In this document: positions 27,640-38,719 of the stretch, in pieces
How the letters are laid out: every line of letters begins with the position of its first letter
Position numbering within the stretch: position 1 is the first letter of the stretch
Assembly: GCA_051294375.1 (NCBI GenBank)
Contig: CM119264.1
Coordinates: forward strand, 24,665,842-24,729,841
DNA: 64,000 bases
Origin: Paraspadella gotoi
Lineage: Eukaryota; Chaetognatha
Direction of reading: 5' to 3'
Notes under the pieces: model-generated
Databases searched by the model: none
What the model was told of the DNA's origin: nothing
Seen by the model: only the letters and a program-made list of their open reading frames with translations
Made by a program: the position numbers and the translations under genes

Positions 27640-27715
27640 AATCCTTAATCATTAAACCCTAAACCTACGCCCTAATCCTAAACTCTAATCCATAACCCTA
27701 ACAGCTAACTGAATT
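27640..27715 (-). repeat. Degenerate telomere-like repeats
   Basis: CCCTAAACC, CCCTAATCCTAAACT and ACCCTAAC occur close together; the mirrored copy at about 11680-11715 reads GTTAGGGTTATGGATTAGA. Units are imperfect, so this is at most an old interstitial telomere-like tract lying at the outer edge of both palindrome arms. Confidence 0.35.
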
Positions 27716-28094
27716 GTTAAATAAAAAAAAATTAATTTAATTCCGAATTTAAGATGAAATGAGGCTCTTAGGGAAAATATGGCCTACTTTTCCTGTCTAC
27801 GTTTTCACCCACAACCAACTTCTCTTCTCTCTGTCTCTCCTCCCCCTTAATGCTTAACTTCATCATTGACTCCCTTTACTCCTCTCTTCTTCCTCCTGAT
27901 TCTTTCATTCCAACTTCTCACACCCACCTCCCCTACCCACCAATCCCTACCCTTCTCTCACCCGAGATCCTTTCCCGTTTTCTCACCCTCAGGATTCGAG
28001 AGACATTCATCTTCTTTCGCTCCATGAGTTTCGCGGTTCACAATCGTTGGTCTTTCCTCACCCACCCAGTCTCTTATCATCTTCCCATTGAACG

Positions 28095-28102
28095 GAGAGA
28101 CT

Positions 28103-28195
<93 letters not shown>
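28095..28195. repeat. (GA)n microsatellite
   Basis: About 95 bp of GA dinucleotides with occasional AA breaks. Confidence 0.9.
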
Positions 28196-28295
28196 AGACT
28201 AAATTGAGCGTGCGAGCTAAGGAATAGGAGAAAGGAAAGGATAATTTTGGACGATTGGCGTTTGAATGGGTCATAGAATATAACCTGGTCGAGGC

Positions 28296-28500
<205 letters not shown>

Positions 28501-28904
28501 CCTTTTCGAAAGAGAACCGTCGGGACAGCGTTTCATTATCATCGAAAGGAGAGACGAATCTTCTGGGTTCATCGCTCTGAAAGTTAAAAGATTTTCTTCT
28601 TTGATCGCGTTTTGCTGATTTTTTCTTTTACTTTATTATTCTTTTCTCAGACTTTGTTCGTCATTAATTTTTCGTGTTTTGACTAAATTATGTCTTGCTG
28701 CTTCTGGGTGAATCCGAAGCTGTCACGATATTGCTAAAGAAAAATAAAAAAACCGTTATCTACTGAGCTTAATAATGATGGATCAACAACCAATAAGCAA
28801 TCAATCAATAAGCAATCAACAAGCAGTATACAGTCACCAGACAATCGCCTAACTCTGCGCTGTTGTCAGCTTTGGATTGAACAGAGGAAGGACATCCGCC
28901 GCGC

Positions 28905-28920
28905 GGCCGCCGCCGCCGCC

Positions 28921-28962
<42 letters not shown>

Positions 28963-28965
28963 ACT
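28905..28965. repeat. (GCC)n trinucleotide tract
   Basis: About 20 GCC/CCG units, with an interrupted version at 31452-31560. It would encode polyalanine or polyarginine, but no gene model supports translation. Confidence 0.85.
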
Positions 28966-29071
28966 CTAACCGGCGGCCAATCGCGATGAGCGGCGGAACA
29001 TTCGTCTGCATCTCAACTAAGGAGAAAATGGAATTCCCGAGACTGAATTTGGGAGAACGGGGAAAGGGGGG

Positions 29072-29935
29072 GCAACAATGTTATATTTTTGAAAAAGGGC
29101 CTCCAGGTTAACGCCCTGCTCCTTCCTCCGTCCGCCTATCTCGTACACAATGTTATATTTTTGAAAAAGGGCCTCCAGGTTAACGCCCTGCTCCTTTCCT
29201 CCGTCCGCCTATCTCGTACACAATGTTATATTTTGAAAAAGGGGCTCTCAGGTTAACGCCCTGCTCCTTCCTCCGTCCGCCTATCTCGTACACAATGTTA
29301 TAATTTTGAAAAAGGGCCTCCAGGTTAACGCCCTGCTCCTTCCTCCGTCCGCCTATTCTCGTACACAATGTTATATTTTGAAAAAGGGCCTCCAGGTTAA
29401 CGCCCTGCTCCTTCCTCCGTCCGCCTATCTCGTACACAATGTTATATTTGAAAAGGGCTCCAGGTTAACGCCCTGCTCCTTCCTCCGTCCGCCCTATCTC
29501 GTACACAATGTTATATTTTGAAAAAGGCCTCCAGGTTAACGCCCTGCTCCTTCCTCCGTCCGCCTATCTCGTACACAATGTTATATTTTGAAAAAGGGCC
29601 TCCAGGTTTAACGCCCTGCTCCTTCCTCCGTCCGCCTACTCGTACACAATGTTATATTTTGAAAAGGGCCTCCAGGTTAACGCCCTGCTCTTCTCCGTCC
29701 GCCTATCTCGTACACAATGTTATATTTGAAAAAGGGCCTCCAGTTACGCCTGCTCTTCCTCCGTCCGCCTATCTCGTACACAATGTTTTATATGTGAAAA
29801 AAAGGGCCTCCAGGTACGCCTGCTCCTTCCTCCGTCCGCCTATCTCGTACACAATTTATATTTGAAAAGGGCCTCCAGGTTAAGCCCTGCTCCTTCTCGC
29901 GCCGATCCGTACACAATGTTATATTTGAAAAAGGC
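29072..29935. repeat. 72-bp minisatellite, about 12-13 units
   Basis: The unit begins ACAATGTTATA, has GGGCCTCCAGGTTAACGCC in the middle and ends with CGCCTATCTCGTAC. Its length is a multiple of three, so some frames stay open across several units on both strands (minus strand: YEIGGRRKEQGVNLEALFQN). Later units carry more indels. Confidence 0.95.
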
Positions 29936-30797
29936 TGGTTTAAGTGATAGATATTGGAACGGGCGAAGATTTCTGTGAATTGGAATCGTGAAGAACTGAA
30001 AATGATTCGGTAAAACTGTTCAAGCAGTGAGAGAGTTTTTGAATGTCGCGTTCGATCCTGTTCGGGGCAGCTAAAGTTGGTAATTGCTGGAGCTAGACGA
30101 TGGGTAATCGATCTAAGATTCAAGGGATGTTCACTTGTTCAGGGATGTCAAAAAAACCCACTGTAAGTGGGTAAGTGGTTGTTGGAGACCGTTCTGTAAT
30201 TGCAAAAAAAAAAGAAAAAAAAGAAAAAAAAAGGAAAAAAACCTAAAAATAGAATTTGAAAGGAGAAGAAAGGAATTTAATGTAAATGTAAATGAAAAAA
30301 AAAGGATCCGACGAAGGAATTTGAAATCAGAGTCGACGTGAATCAGGTTATGGTGATCAAGTTTGCGATTTGCATGTGATTGACGGCGTCGTCGTCGTTG
30401 TCGTCGTCGTCGTCGTTATCGTTGTCAGTGGGGTTGTCGACCTTAGTAATTTTTTTAAAAAGAATTTTCAACAGAATTAGTTTTATTAAGATTGTGATTA
30501 TATAAAATAGTAATGTCAACGGGGTATATTCGTTTTTTTTTATTCTCATGTATTTTTGCTTTTTAGAAATAGATGCAAATGGACAAGTCAGCAATCATAC
30601 ATCCGTTGATGAGGTATAAAAAATCAAATTTTTTCTCGTTGTGCTTTGCTTAATTCTAGATTTAAGAATAAATCCGTTGTAAACTAAATCATTTTCTTCT
30701 TAGAAAGTTTGCCAAGAAATATTAAGCAAACACAAGCCCCTTTGGGTTGTCAGTTGTCAGACACGTTGACTCNNNNNNNNNNNNNNNNNNNNNNNNN

Positions 30798-30854
30798 AGA
30801 GGAACGAAAATCATCCCCGATCCCGAGCGGAAGAAGCCCGGAAGGGACGAACAG
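30798..30854 (+). pseudogene. Possible 3' part of an exon cut by an assembly gap
   Basis: Directly after the N run at 30773-30797 an open frame reads RGTKIIPDPERKKPGRDEQ and then meets CAG|GTGAGT, a strong splice donor, at 30855. Base composition is GC-rich and unlike the flanks. This may be an exon end of a gene whose remainder was lost in the gap. No family recognised. Confidence 0.3.
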
Positions 30855-30959
30855 GTGAGTTCGAATCGGCAGCCGCGCGCCCCCGCGCTCCGGTGCCCGA
30901 TCAAGGTGCGGGCTGCCGAGTGTTCGTGAGAGCTGAGTATAATGAAATACTCTCCCTCC

Positions 30960-30993
<34 letters not shown>

Positions 30994-31039
30994 GTCTCTC
31001 TCTCTTCCTCTCTCTCTGCTCATCTCTCCTCCCCTCTAA

Positions 31040-33256
31040 TTCCTTTTCGAAGAGAACGGCGTCGGGACCAGCGTTTCATTATCATCGAAAGGAGAGACGA
31101 ATCTTATCTGGTTCATCGCTCTGAGAAAGTTAAAAGATTTTCTTCTTGATCGCGTTTTGCTGATTTTTTTCTTCTTACTCTTATTAATTCTTTTTCTCAG
31201 ACTTTGTTCGTCATATAATTTTTCGTGTTTTGACTAAATTCTAATGTCTTGCTTGCTTGTGGCTGAATCACGAAGCTGTCACGATATTGCTAAAGAAAAA
31301 AAAAACAACGTTAATCTACTGAGCTTAATAATGATGGATCAACAACCAATAAGCAATCAATCAATAAGCAATCAACAAGCAGTATACAGTCACCAGACAA
31401 TCGCCTAACTCGGCTGTTTGTCAGCTTTGGATTGAACAGAGGAAGGACATCCGCCGCGCGGCCCAGCCGCCGCCGCCGCCGCCGCAGCCGCCGCCGCTCC
31501 GCGCCGCCGCCGCCGCCACGCCGCCGCCGCCGACCAGCCGCTGCCGCACGGCGGCCACTCTAAGCGGCGGGCAATCAGCGATGAGCGGCGGAGACATTCG
31601 TCCTGCATCTCAACTAAGGAGAAAATGAATTCCCGAAGACTGAATTTGGGAAACGGGGAAAGGGGGGGCACAATGTTATATTTTTGAAAAAGGGCCTCCA
31701 GGTTAACGCCCTGCTCCTTCCTCGCGTGTCCGCCTATCTCGTACACAATGTTATATTTTATGAAAAGGGCCTCCAGGTTAACGCCCTGCTCCTTCCCTCC
31801 GTCCGCCTATCTCGTACACAATGTTATATTTTTGAAAAAGGGGCCTCCAGTGTGAGAGCCTCTGCTGCTCCTTCCTCCGTCCGCCTATCTCGTACACAAT
31901 GTTATATTTTGAAAAAAGGGCCTCCAGAGTTAACGCCTGCTCCTTCCTCCGTCCCCTCTATTCTCGTACACAATGTTATATTTTGAAAAAGGGCCTCCAG
32001 GTTAACGCCTGCTCCTTCCTCCGTCCGCCTATCTCGTACACAATGTTATATTTGAAAAAGGGCCCTCCAGGTTAACGCCCTGCTCCTTCCTCCGTCCGCC
32101 TATCTCGTACACAATGTTATATTTGGAAAAAGGGCCTCCAGGTTTAACGCCCTGCTCCTTCCTCCGTCCGCCTATCTCGTACACAATGTTATATTTTGAA
32201 AAAGGGCCTCCAGGTTAACCGCCCTGCTCCTCCTTCCTGCCGTCCGACCTATCTTCGTACACCAATGTTATAATTTGAAAAAGGGCCTCCAGGTTAACGC
32301 CCTGCTCCTTCCTCCGTCCGCCCTATCTCGTACACAATGTTTATATTTTGAAAAAGGGCCTCCAGGTTAACCGCCTGCTCCTTTCCTACGCGTTCCGCCT
32401 ATCTCGTATACGGGGGGGGGGAGGTGAGTTTAGTGAATTCGGGCGGAAGAAATTTCTGTGAATTTGGAATCGTGAATGAACTGAAATTATGATTCGGTAA
32501 AACTGTTCAAGCAGTGAGAGAGTTTTTGAATGTCGCGTTCGATCCTGTTCGGGGCAGCTAAAGTTGGTAATTGCTGGAGCTAGACGATGGGTAATCGATC
32601 TAAGATTCAAGGATGTTCACTTGTTCAGGGATGTTCAAAAAACCCTGTAAGTGGGTAAGTGGTTGTTGGACCGTTCTGTAATTGCAAAAAAAAAAAGAAA
32701 AAAAAAGAAAAAAAAAGGAAAAAAACCCTAAAAAATAGAATTTGAAAGGAGAAGAAAGGAATTTAATGTAAATGTAAAATGAAAAAAAAAGGATCCGACG
32801 AAGGAATTTGAAATCAGAGTCGACGTGAATCAGGTTATGGTGATCAAGTTGCGATTTGCATGTGATTGACGGCGTCGTCGTCGTTGTCGTCGTCGTCGTC
32901 GTTATCGTTGTCAGTGGGGTTGTCGACCTTAGGTAATTTTTTAAAAGAATTTTCAACAGAATTAGTTTTATTAAGATTGTGATTATATAAAATAGTAATT
33001 GTCAACGGTATATCGTTTTTTTTTATTCTCATGTATTTTTGCTTTTTAGAAAATAGATGCAAATGGACAAGTCAAGCAATCATACATCCGTTGATGAGGT
33101 ATAAAAAATCAAATTTTTCTCGTTGTGCTTTGCTTAATTCTAGATTTAAGAATAAATCCGTTGTAAACTAAAATCATTTTCTTCTTAGAAAGTTTGCCAA
33201 GAAATATTAAGCAAACACAAGCCCCTTTGGGTTGTCAGTTGTCAGACACGTTGACT
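31040..33256. repeat. Second copy of the 2.3-kb direct duplication, continuous with the vWA gene
   Basis: See 28500-30772. Differences are mainly single-base indels and the number of minisatellite units. Its last part (about 33060-33260) is the immediate 5' flank of the vWA gene and so probably holds its promoter; no TATA box was identified. Confidence 0.85.
31672..32405. repeat. 72-bp minisatellite, about 10 units (second copy)
   Basis: Same unit and orientation as 29072-29935, with a different unit count and its own indels (for example around 31850 and 32230). Confidence 0.95.
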
Positions 33257-33382
33257 CTCCCGTTTTTTTCGTCAACTGATTTCGATCGAATTTTTTTGTC
33301 CCAAACTTCCAAACAAAAGAGCAGAGATTTAAAAGTCGAACCAAAATTTCGTCGCCTCACAACTTCATTTTTCATTTCGAAA

Positions 33383-33438
33383 ATGAATTTTCTCTCGTCA
33401 ATTTCGTTCATTGTTTTGCTGCTCCGTTGTTCGGGTGA
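33383..33438 (+). other. Exon 1 of the vWA gene: signal peptide
   Basis: The exon encodes a Met, a polar stretch and a run of Ile, Val and Leu ending at RCSG, as in a cleavable secretion signal. Two donors compete: GTGAGT at 33435 and GTAAAG at 33439. Only the second joins in frame to the exon at 33537 and on into the vWA core, so it is preferred. Confidence 0.6.
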
Positions 33439-36400
33439 GTAAAGGTCATTTGATCACGAATCATCAAATCCTTACCTTTTAACTTTCCCCATTGTCTCTA
33501 TCGACGAATTGTGTTGTAAATTTCTCCTCTTCAAAGCGGCGGCGAACAACGGGCTCGAGACGGAATGTTCCATCTCCTCCGAAAGATGGACATGCAGATA
33601 ATTCTGGATTCCTATCGCTCAGCGTTGGAAAAGCAGGATTTTTCACCGCGGATGACCGAGGTAAAGTAATTTAAGCTAAAATCAATGGTAAATTAGTAAA
33701 TTAATAATTAGCTAAATAACGGTGGTTTACTGTCTTATAGACTTTATTATTTTCAGTTCCATCAGCCGCTTTTTATTATTTTGTTTAATCTTCTTTTCGT
33801 CAAAACGTTTATATATATAAAATATAATCTTTAATTGACACGGGGATCAATTTTTTATCTTACTTAATTAATTATATTTAACTCTTTTACATAATTAATT
33901 ATATTGAACTCTTTTAACAGGCGATTGCGGATTCTCTGATCAGTCGTTTGGACGTCGGACCGAACAAGGCGAGAGTTTCGGTCTTCAAGTTTTTCTTCTC
34001 CGTCGGTTATGGTTAGAAGAATTTAGAATTAAACCGAGTACGTATAATTATACTATAAAGGACTATACTTGGTCCTTGTTTAAAGTTAATTCTCAAATTC
34101 ATCCATGTTTCTTTTTCTTCTTTTCATGACTGTCTTTGTCGTCCCATAGTTTATTGTTCTTAACTTTATCAAATGATCAATCTGTGGTTACTGCAAGCTG
34201 TTTAATGTTATCGCTAGACATTGGGGCGCCCTCAGGAATTTACTTCACCTACATCTATCTATCTTATTAATTCGAATCTCGAATTCATCTTTAAAGTCAC
34301 ATCCAAATCTTCGGTGCAAGAAGCGATCAAAAACATCGAGTTCATCGGAGGCGCGACTTTCACCGGAAACGCGATGGAAAAATCCTTGGCGTTTTACAAA
34401 GAAGACGAAAAGAGAGACGACGACACAATCAAAGTGAGACATTTCACATTTCACGTTTCACCGACGACTCAAACCTCACCTTTCACCAACCCTTCTTCAG
34501 GTTTGTCTGGTCTTCACCGACGGAGACCCGAGCACACGACAACAGAAGCTCAAAGTGAAGGAGGAAACGGAGAAGTGGGCGGCCGACGGAGTGTCGGTCT
34601 TCGCCGTCGGCGTCGGTCACCAAATCGACGTGGAGGCTTTGATCGGCATCGCTGGGGACGAGGCGCGAATCCTCGTCGCGGAGAATTTCCGAGAAATCGG
34701 AGAAGTCGCCGAGTTGCTCTTTGAGAGGATCTGCGGTGAGGACTGAAAAGGGTCTGAAAATAGTAAAGGGAAATAGAAATAGAAAAAATAGATATAAAAA
34801 ACTAAATTAAAAATAGAATATTAAGAAAAATAGAAATGAAAATGAAAATGAATTAATAACCCTTAATCGATATCATGTCTTTTTAGAATAGACCGTTGAC
34901 AGACTCCAGTCTTAGAGTGCTGCAATCCTGCATAATATTTTTATCATCTTGTGGTTCTTTATGATAATTTAGTAGGAATAGCCCTAATTTCGGAGGGCAG
35001 AAAATTTAGAACGGATTATGATGCTTTGACTGTCGCGCACGATCGTTATCTCATTAACTTTCAATTTCAGTCCAAGTGGTTCCAGTGGACATTCATTTCG
35101 GACAAGCCTCCGCGACGTCGTTTCTCGCCGGCCACGAGCCGCAGAACGCTTTCGTCAAGCAAACGCCCGGCCATCTGCCCTGGGCCAACATCAACACTCA
35201 GGCTATGCCGCAGACCGTTTGGTATCAATTTGCGGATGCAATGAGGTTGGCCAGATTTGCTTTATCATCCAGAATCGACTGCTGCTTGGAACAAGCGCCG
35301 AGGGAATTTTATTTCATGGGTTCCGACGATTGTACTACTTGGGAGGACCTCTTGCATGTCACCTTCCAATTTACCAAATATAACGAAGAACATGTGTGGA
35401 ACTTGCCCTGGGCGAAACAAAAGAAATTTAAGTGTTTTGGAATAAAAGTCGTGAAAGTTTCATCTGGCGTTTACACTTCCATTGAAAACGTAAAATTTTG
35501 GAAAGTAAAGGGCGAAGGTAAACCTTGAAAAAAGTTTCACGTCAAATGGATAAATAAGTTAAAATTATAAAATTTTAATAATACAATATACATTAAACTT
35601 CATTGTTTTTTAATCTAGAGACAACTGAAGACATTGTGCCAGTTGACATGACCACTGGCTATTCTTCTGCGAATTCTTTTCTGGCAAATCATGGACCAGA
35701 AAACGCTTTTGCAAAACAAATCGCTGGACATTTGCCCTGGGCGAATTTGAATACACATCAATTTCCGCAGACAGTTTGGCACGAAGTACCCGAAGAAATA
35801 ACAGTAGCCAGATTTTCGATTTCATCAAGAACTGACTGTTGTTTGGAGCAAGCCCCGAGGGAATTCTATTTTATGGGCTCGAACGATTGCAAAAATTGGA
35901 AAATCTTGTTGCATGTCACGGATCAATTCGCAAAATACAATGAAGAACATGTTTATGATTTACCTTTATCAGAAAGAAAGAATTATAAATGCTTTGGAAT
36001 AAAAGTAATGAAGGTTTCATCCGGAGTTTACGCCGCCATTCAAAATGTAAAACTTTGGAAATTAAATGAAGGTAACATTCCAAATATTTTATTAACCCTG
36101 AAAGATATTCTTTACTTTTATATTTACGTCTTTAATCTTCCAGGTTCAGACCCCCATCACCTTGTTCTGGTGGATTCAACAGCTGACCATTCCTCTGCAT
36201 CTTCCTATCTGGCCCGTCACGAACCACGTCATGCATTCGAAAAGCAAATCTCAGGCCATCTTCCCTGGGCAAATTTAAACACTGCCAAGTTTCCTCACAC
36301 GGTTTGGTACGAATTGTCTCATCCTACTAAAGTCGTTAAATTTGCGCTTTCCTCTCGTATTGATTGCTGCATGGAACAAGCACCGAGAGAGTTTTACTTT

Positions 36401-36595
36401 GTCGGTTCCAATGATTGTGCGAATTGGGAGAACCTCTTGCACGTTACTGTTCAGTTCACCACTTACAACGAAGAGCACGTTTGGATTTTACCTTTGTCAA
36501 AAAGAAAGAGTTACAAGTGCTTTGGTATAAAAGTAGTGAGAGTAACTTCTGGGGTTTACACAGCGATCCAAAACATAAAATTATGGAAAGTCTAG
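33383..36595 (+). CDS. Secreted vWA protein with three discoidin/F5-8C-like modules, 8 exons, one frameshift
   Basis: Proposed exons are 33383-33438, 33537-33660, 33921-34037, 34297-34433, 34501-34735, 35071-35517, 35619-36071 and 36144-36595, all with GT-AG borders. Exon 1 starts with MNFLSSISFIVLLL, a typical signal peptide. Exons 2-5 encode a vWA domain: ILDSYRS stands at the MIDAS D-x-S-x-S position, then GGATFTG and VFTDGDP at the second and third metal-site loops. Exons 6, 7 and 8 (about 150 residues each, all entering and leaving in phase 1) encode three similar modules sharing GHLPWAN, VW(Y/H)E, SSR-x-DCC, EQAPREFYF, GS-x-DC-x-x-W, LLHVT and KCFGIKV, ending in LWKV-stop. This pattern fits a discoidin-like ligand-binding fold, so an extracellular adhesion, lectin-like or humoral recognition role is inferred. 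The first exon uses donor GTAAAG, because the nearby GTGAGT breaks the frame. Exon 3 reads into TAG at 34014, and one missing base would restore the frame (about 673 residues). The gene could be a young pseudogene, but the seven other exons are intact, so a sequence error is likelier. Confidence 0.8.
33598..34735 (+). other. vWA domain region (exons 2-5 of the vWA gene)
   Basis: The segment spans the first MIDAS loop (33607-33621, D-S-Y-R-S), the strand VSVFKF (33975-33992), then after the intron TSKSSVQEAIKNIEFIGG and TFTGNAM, and after the next intron VCLVFTDGDP and VSVFAVGVG, closing with a final helix at LLFERIC. The order and spacing match integrin/matrilin-type vWA domains, which usually bind ligand through a divalent metal. 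The Tyr in place of the first MIDAS serine and the frameshift at about 34011-34018 are both anomalies. Confidence 0.75.
35071..36595 (+). repeat. Three tandem discoidin-like exons (recent exon duplication)
   Basis: Exons 35071-35517, 35619-36071 and 36144-36595 are 447, 453 and 452 nt long and encode clearly related modules. All begin after one base of a split codon, and the first two end with one base of a split codon, so the unit can be duplicated without shifting frame. Each module has the paired cysteines DCC, a second Cys in GS-x-DC and a third in YKCFG or FKCFG. Only short introns (101 and 72 bp) separate them. This is exon shuffling by tandem duplication. Confidence 0.8.
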
Positions 36596-36679
36596 ATTCT
36601 TTAATCAAAATGAAAATTCGAAGGAGTTACTACTTATACTTTATAATTGTAATCGTACAATACTAGCGTTTGTCTAATG

Positions 36680-36696
36680 AATAAAAAGTTAATAAA
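36680..36696 (+). promoter_or_regulatory. Polyadenylation signals of the vWA gene
   Basis: Two AATAAA hexamers (36680-36685 and 36691-36696) lie 85-100 bp after the stop codon at 36595, in the right place to end the transcript. Confidence 0.55.
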
Positions 36697-37549
36697 AATA
36701 CATCAAATACCTTTGTCAATTTTAATGAAAAGTCAAAAATTCAAATAAATGTTAGTTTTCATAATTTTTGTTTATTAATTACAATCGTACGTATGTAATG
36801 AATTCGTCAAAACCTCATAATAAAGAAATTGACCCTAATCCATATTTGTCCATCGCCAGAGATCCTCTTCTCATTCAACGATCATCGTTTGATGGAGGTG
36901 AATTATCGCGAGAACATTTGAGGAAAAAGAGAGAATGGATGGTGGAGAGGGGGCTGGGGTGAGATGGGATAAAAGTGGAAAAGGAGGAAAGTGAGGAAAA
37001 TATTGAGAAGTAGGGAAGGGAGGAAGAACAAGTATGTAGTGATAGGAAAAAGAAAGAATTGAAGAAAGAAAAAGAAAGAAAGAACAAAACGAGAAAGAAA
37101 AAAAATGAAAGCGTGAAAGAAAATAAAAAAGATAGAAAGAAAATTAGACAAAAAGAATTAGAAAGAAAAAAAAACGAAATAACCATAAAAAAAAGAGAGA
37201 AATAAAGTTAAGGAGAAAAAGAAAAAAGAAACCTAACAGGGCGCGCCAGAGTGCGTTTCTCCATCCAGTTGGGTATTTAGGGTCGATGTCTGGACGCCCC
37301 CCACCACCAGCCACCCCACTTCACTCCCTCAAACCTCCTCTTTCCCCATTTTTTTCTCGGCCGCTGGAGCCGCCCGCCGGGATGACAGATGATGCAAAAT
37401 GAGCGTGAGGAAGGAAGAGGAGGAGGAGGAGGAGGAGGAAGAGGAGGTGAGGAAGGGGGAAGAGAGGATTAAAATAGTATAATAGGAGGAGGAGGAGAGG
37501 TCTGCCGCGGAAGGGATGCGAGAGTTTTAACTGGCGTATGCGGGTTCAG

Positions 37550-37563
37550 GGCAGAATGACGTT

Positions 37564-37624
<61 letters not shown>

Positions 37625-37641
37625 CAGAGGCAGGGTAAGAA

Positions 37642-37682
<41 letters not shown>

Positions 37683-37750
37683 CGGAGAGAGAGAGAGAGG
37701 AGAGAAGAGGATAAACAGAGCAGGGTAAAGAAAGAGAGATAGAGAGAAGA

Positions 37751-37782
<32 letters not shown>

Positions 37783-37950
37783 CAGAGGCAGGGAAAGGAA
37801 ACGTGAGAGGATAAAGGAATAAAGAGAGAAGAGAGGAGTAGACAGAGGGTAGGGAAAGAAAGAGGAGAGAGTGAGAAAAACACGAGGCAGGATAAGATGA
37901 GAGAGATAGAGAGAGAGAGAGAGACAGAGAAGGAGAGAAGAGAGAAGTGA
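37550..37950. repeat. GA-rich microsatellite region
   Basis: About 400 bp of (GA)n with G-rich breaks. The surrounding 36960-37550 is purine-rich, and no gene is seen from 36700 to 38050. Minus-strand open frames are Ser/Leu runs. Confidence 0.85.
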
Positions 37951-38084
37951 AAATGGAGAATTTTCTTGGTTTGTTGGCAATCAATTTTCATTTCTTTCTT
38001 CCCGTTGGTGGTTTTTCCTCCTGGGAGCAAGAAGCCGCTTCATTTAAATGATATTCGACGTATGTGACGAGAATGGAATAAAGT

Positions 38085-38280
38085 CTCTCTCTCTCTCTCT
38101 CTCTNNNNNNNNNNNNNNNNNNNNNNNNNNNNNNNNNNNNNNNNNNNNNNNNNNNNNNNNNNNNNNNNNNNNNNNNNNNNNNNNNNNNNNNNNNNNNNNN
38201 NNNNNNNNNNNNNNNNNNNNNNNNNNNNNNNNNNNNNNNNNNNNNNNNNNNNNNNNNNCTCTCTCTCTCTCTCTCTCTCT
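38085..38280. repeat. (CT)n microsatellite containing a 154-base N gap
   Basis: CT repeats border the N run 38105-38258 on both sides, so the gap is an unresolved microsatellite. Confidence 0.9.
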
Positions 38281-38579
38281 CTCCGGCGTTGACGCGCCAG
38301 ACTTCGTCGTGACTGATTCCATTTTCCGGCGCCAGAGTAAAGTAATCCCTCGTTGTGCGTCACGTGACTTTGGTTTCGACGGCATAAAATTTACAATGTT
38401 CGGAAAATTTATAATAAGGGAAACTTTTTTCGTTCTAAATTCTTTTAAAGATTTATATGAAATTGAATAGAATGAAATCCTTTAATGGAAAAATTGTCAT
38501 CTTTATAGTATATTATTTACATAACTAAGTTTTTTTAAAAAGACAATAAATAAGTTGCTGAAAACTAACGACAACATAG

Positions 38580-38710
38580 GAAATAAGATTCCGTCTCGAA
38601 GTCGAAGTGAAAATGAGACTGACAAAGTGGACTGACAAAGTGGACTGACAAAGTGGAAATAAGATTCCGTCTTGAGGTCGAAGTGAAAATGAGACTGACA
38701 AATTGGACGA
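38580..38710. repeat. Short direct repeats
   Basis: AAATAAGATTCCGTCT and GTCGAAGTGAAAATGAGACT occur twice, about 77 bp apart, and GACTGACAAAGTGGA is repeated three times in between. Confidence 0.8.
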
Positions 38711-38719
38711 GAAGAACTA

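Larger units (their letters stand above)
22810..27755. repeat. Right arm of the large inverted repeat
   Basis: Mirror image of 11640-20840, with the same anchors and many small indels, interrupted by an N run at 23926-23950. It also contains an internal direct duplication (23530-23665 and 23698-23832). No gene recognised. GC-rich (GCC)n DNA near 27050-27130 is flanked by weak open frames only. Confidence 0.75.

Noticed and set aside
29072-29935. CRISPR array
   Set aside because: Units are contiguous 72-bp minisatellite repeats without unique spacers, in a eukaryotic genome.
33383-33434. Use of the GTGAGT donor at 33435 for exon 1 of the vWA gene
   Set aside because: It shifts exon 2 out of the vWA frame and gives a stop at 33599; the GTAAAG donor four bases later keeps the frame.
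37527-38030. Long minus-strand Ser/Leu open frames (also in other CT/GA tracts such as 28255-28587, 52184-52840 and 53143-53544)
   Set aside because: They are produced by (CT)n or (GA)n repeats, are open in several frames at once and contain no domain.
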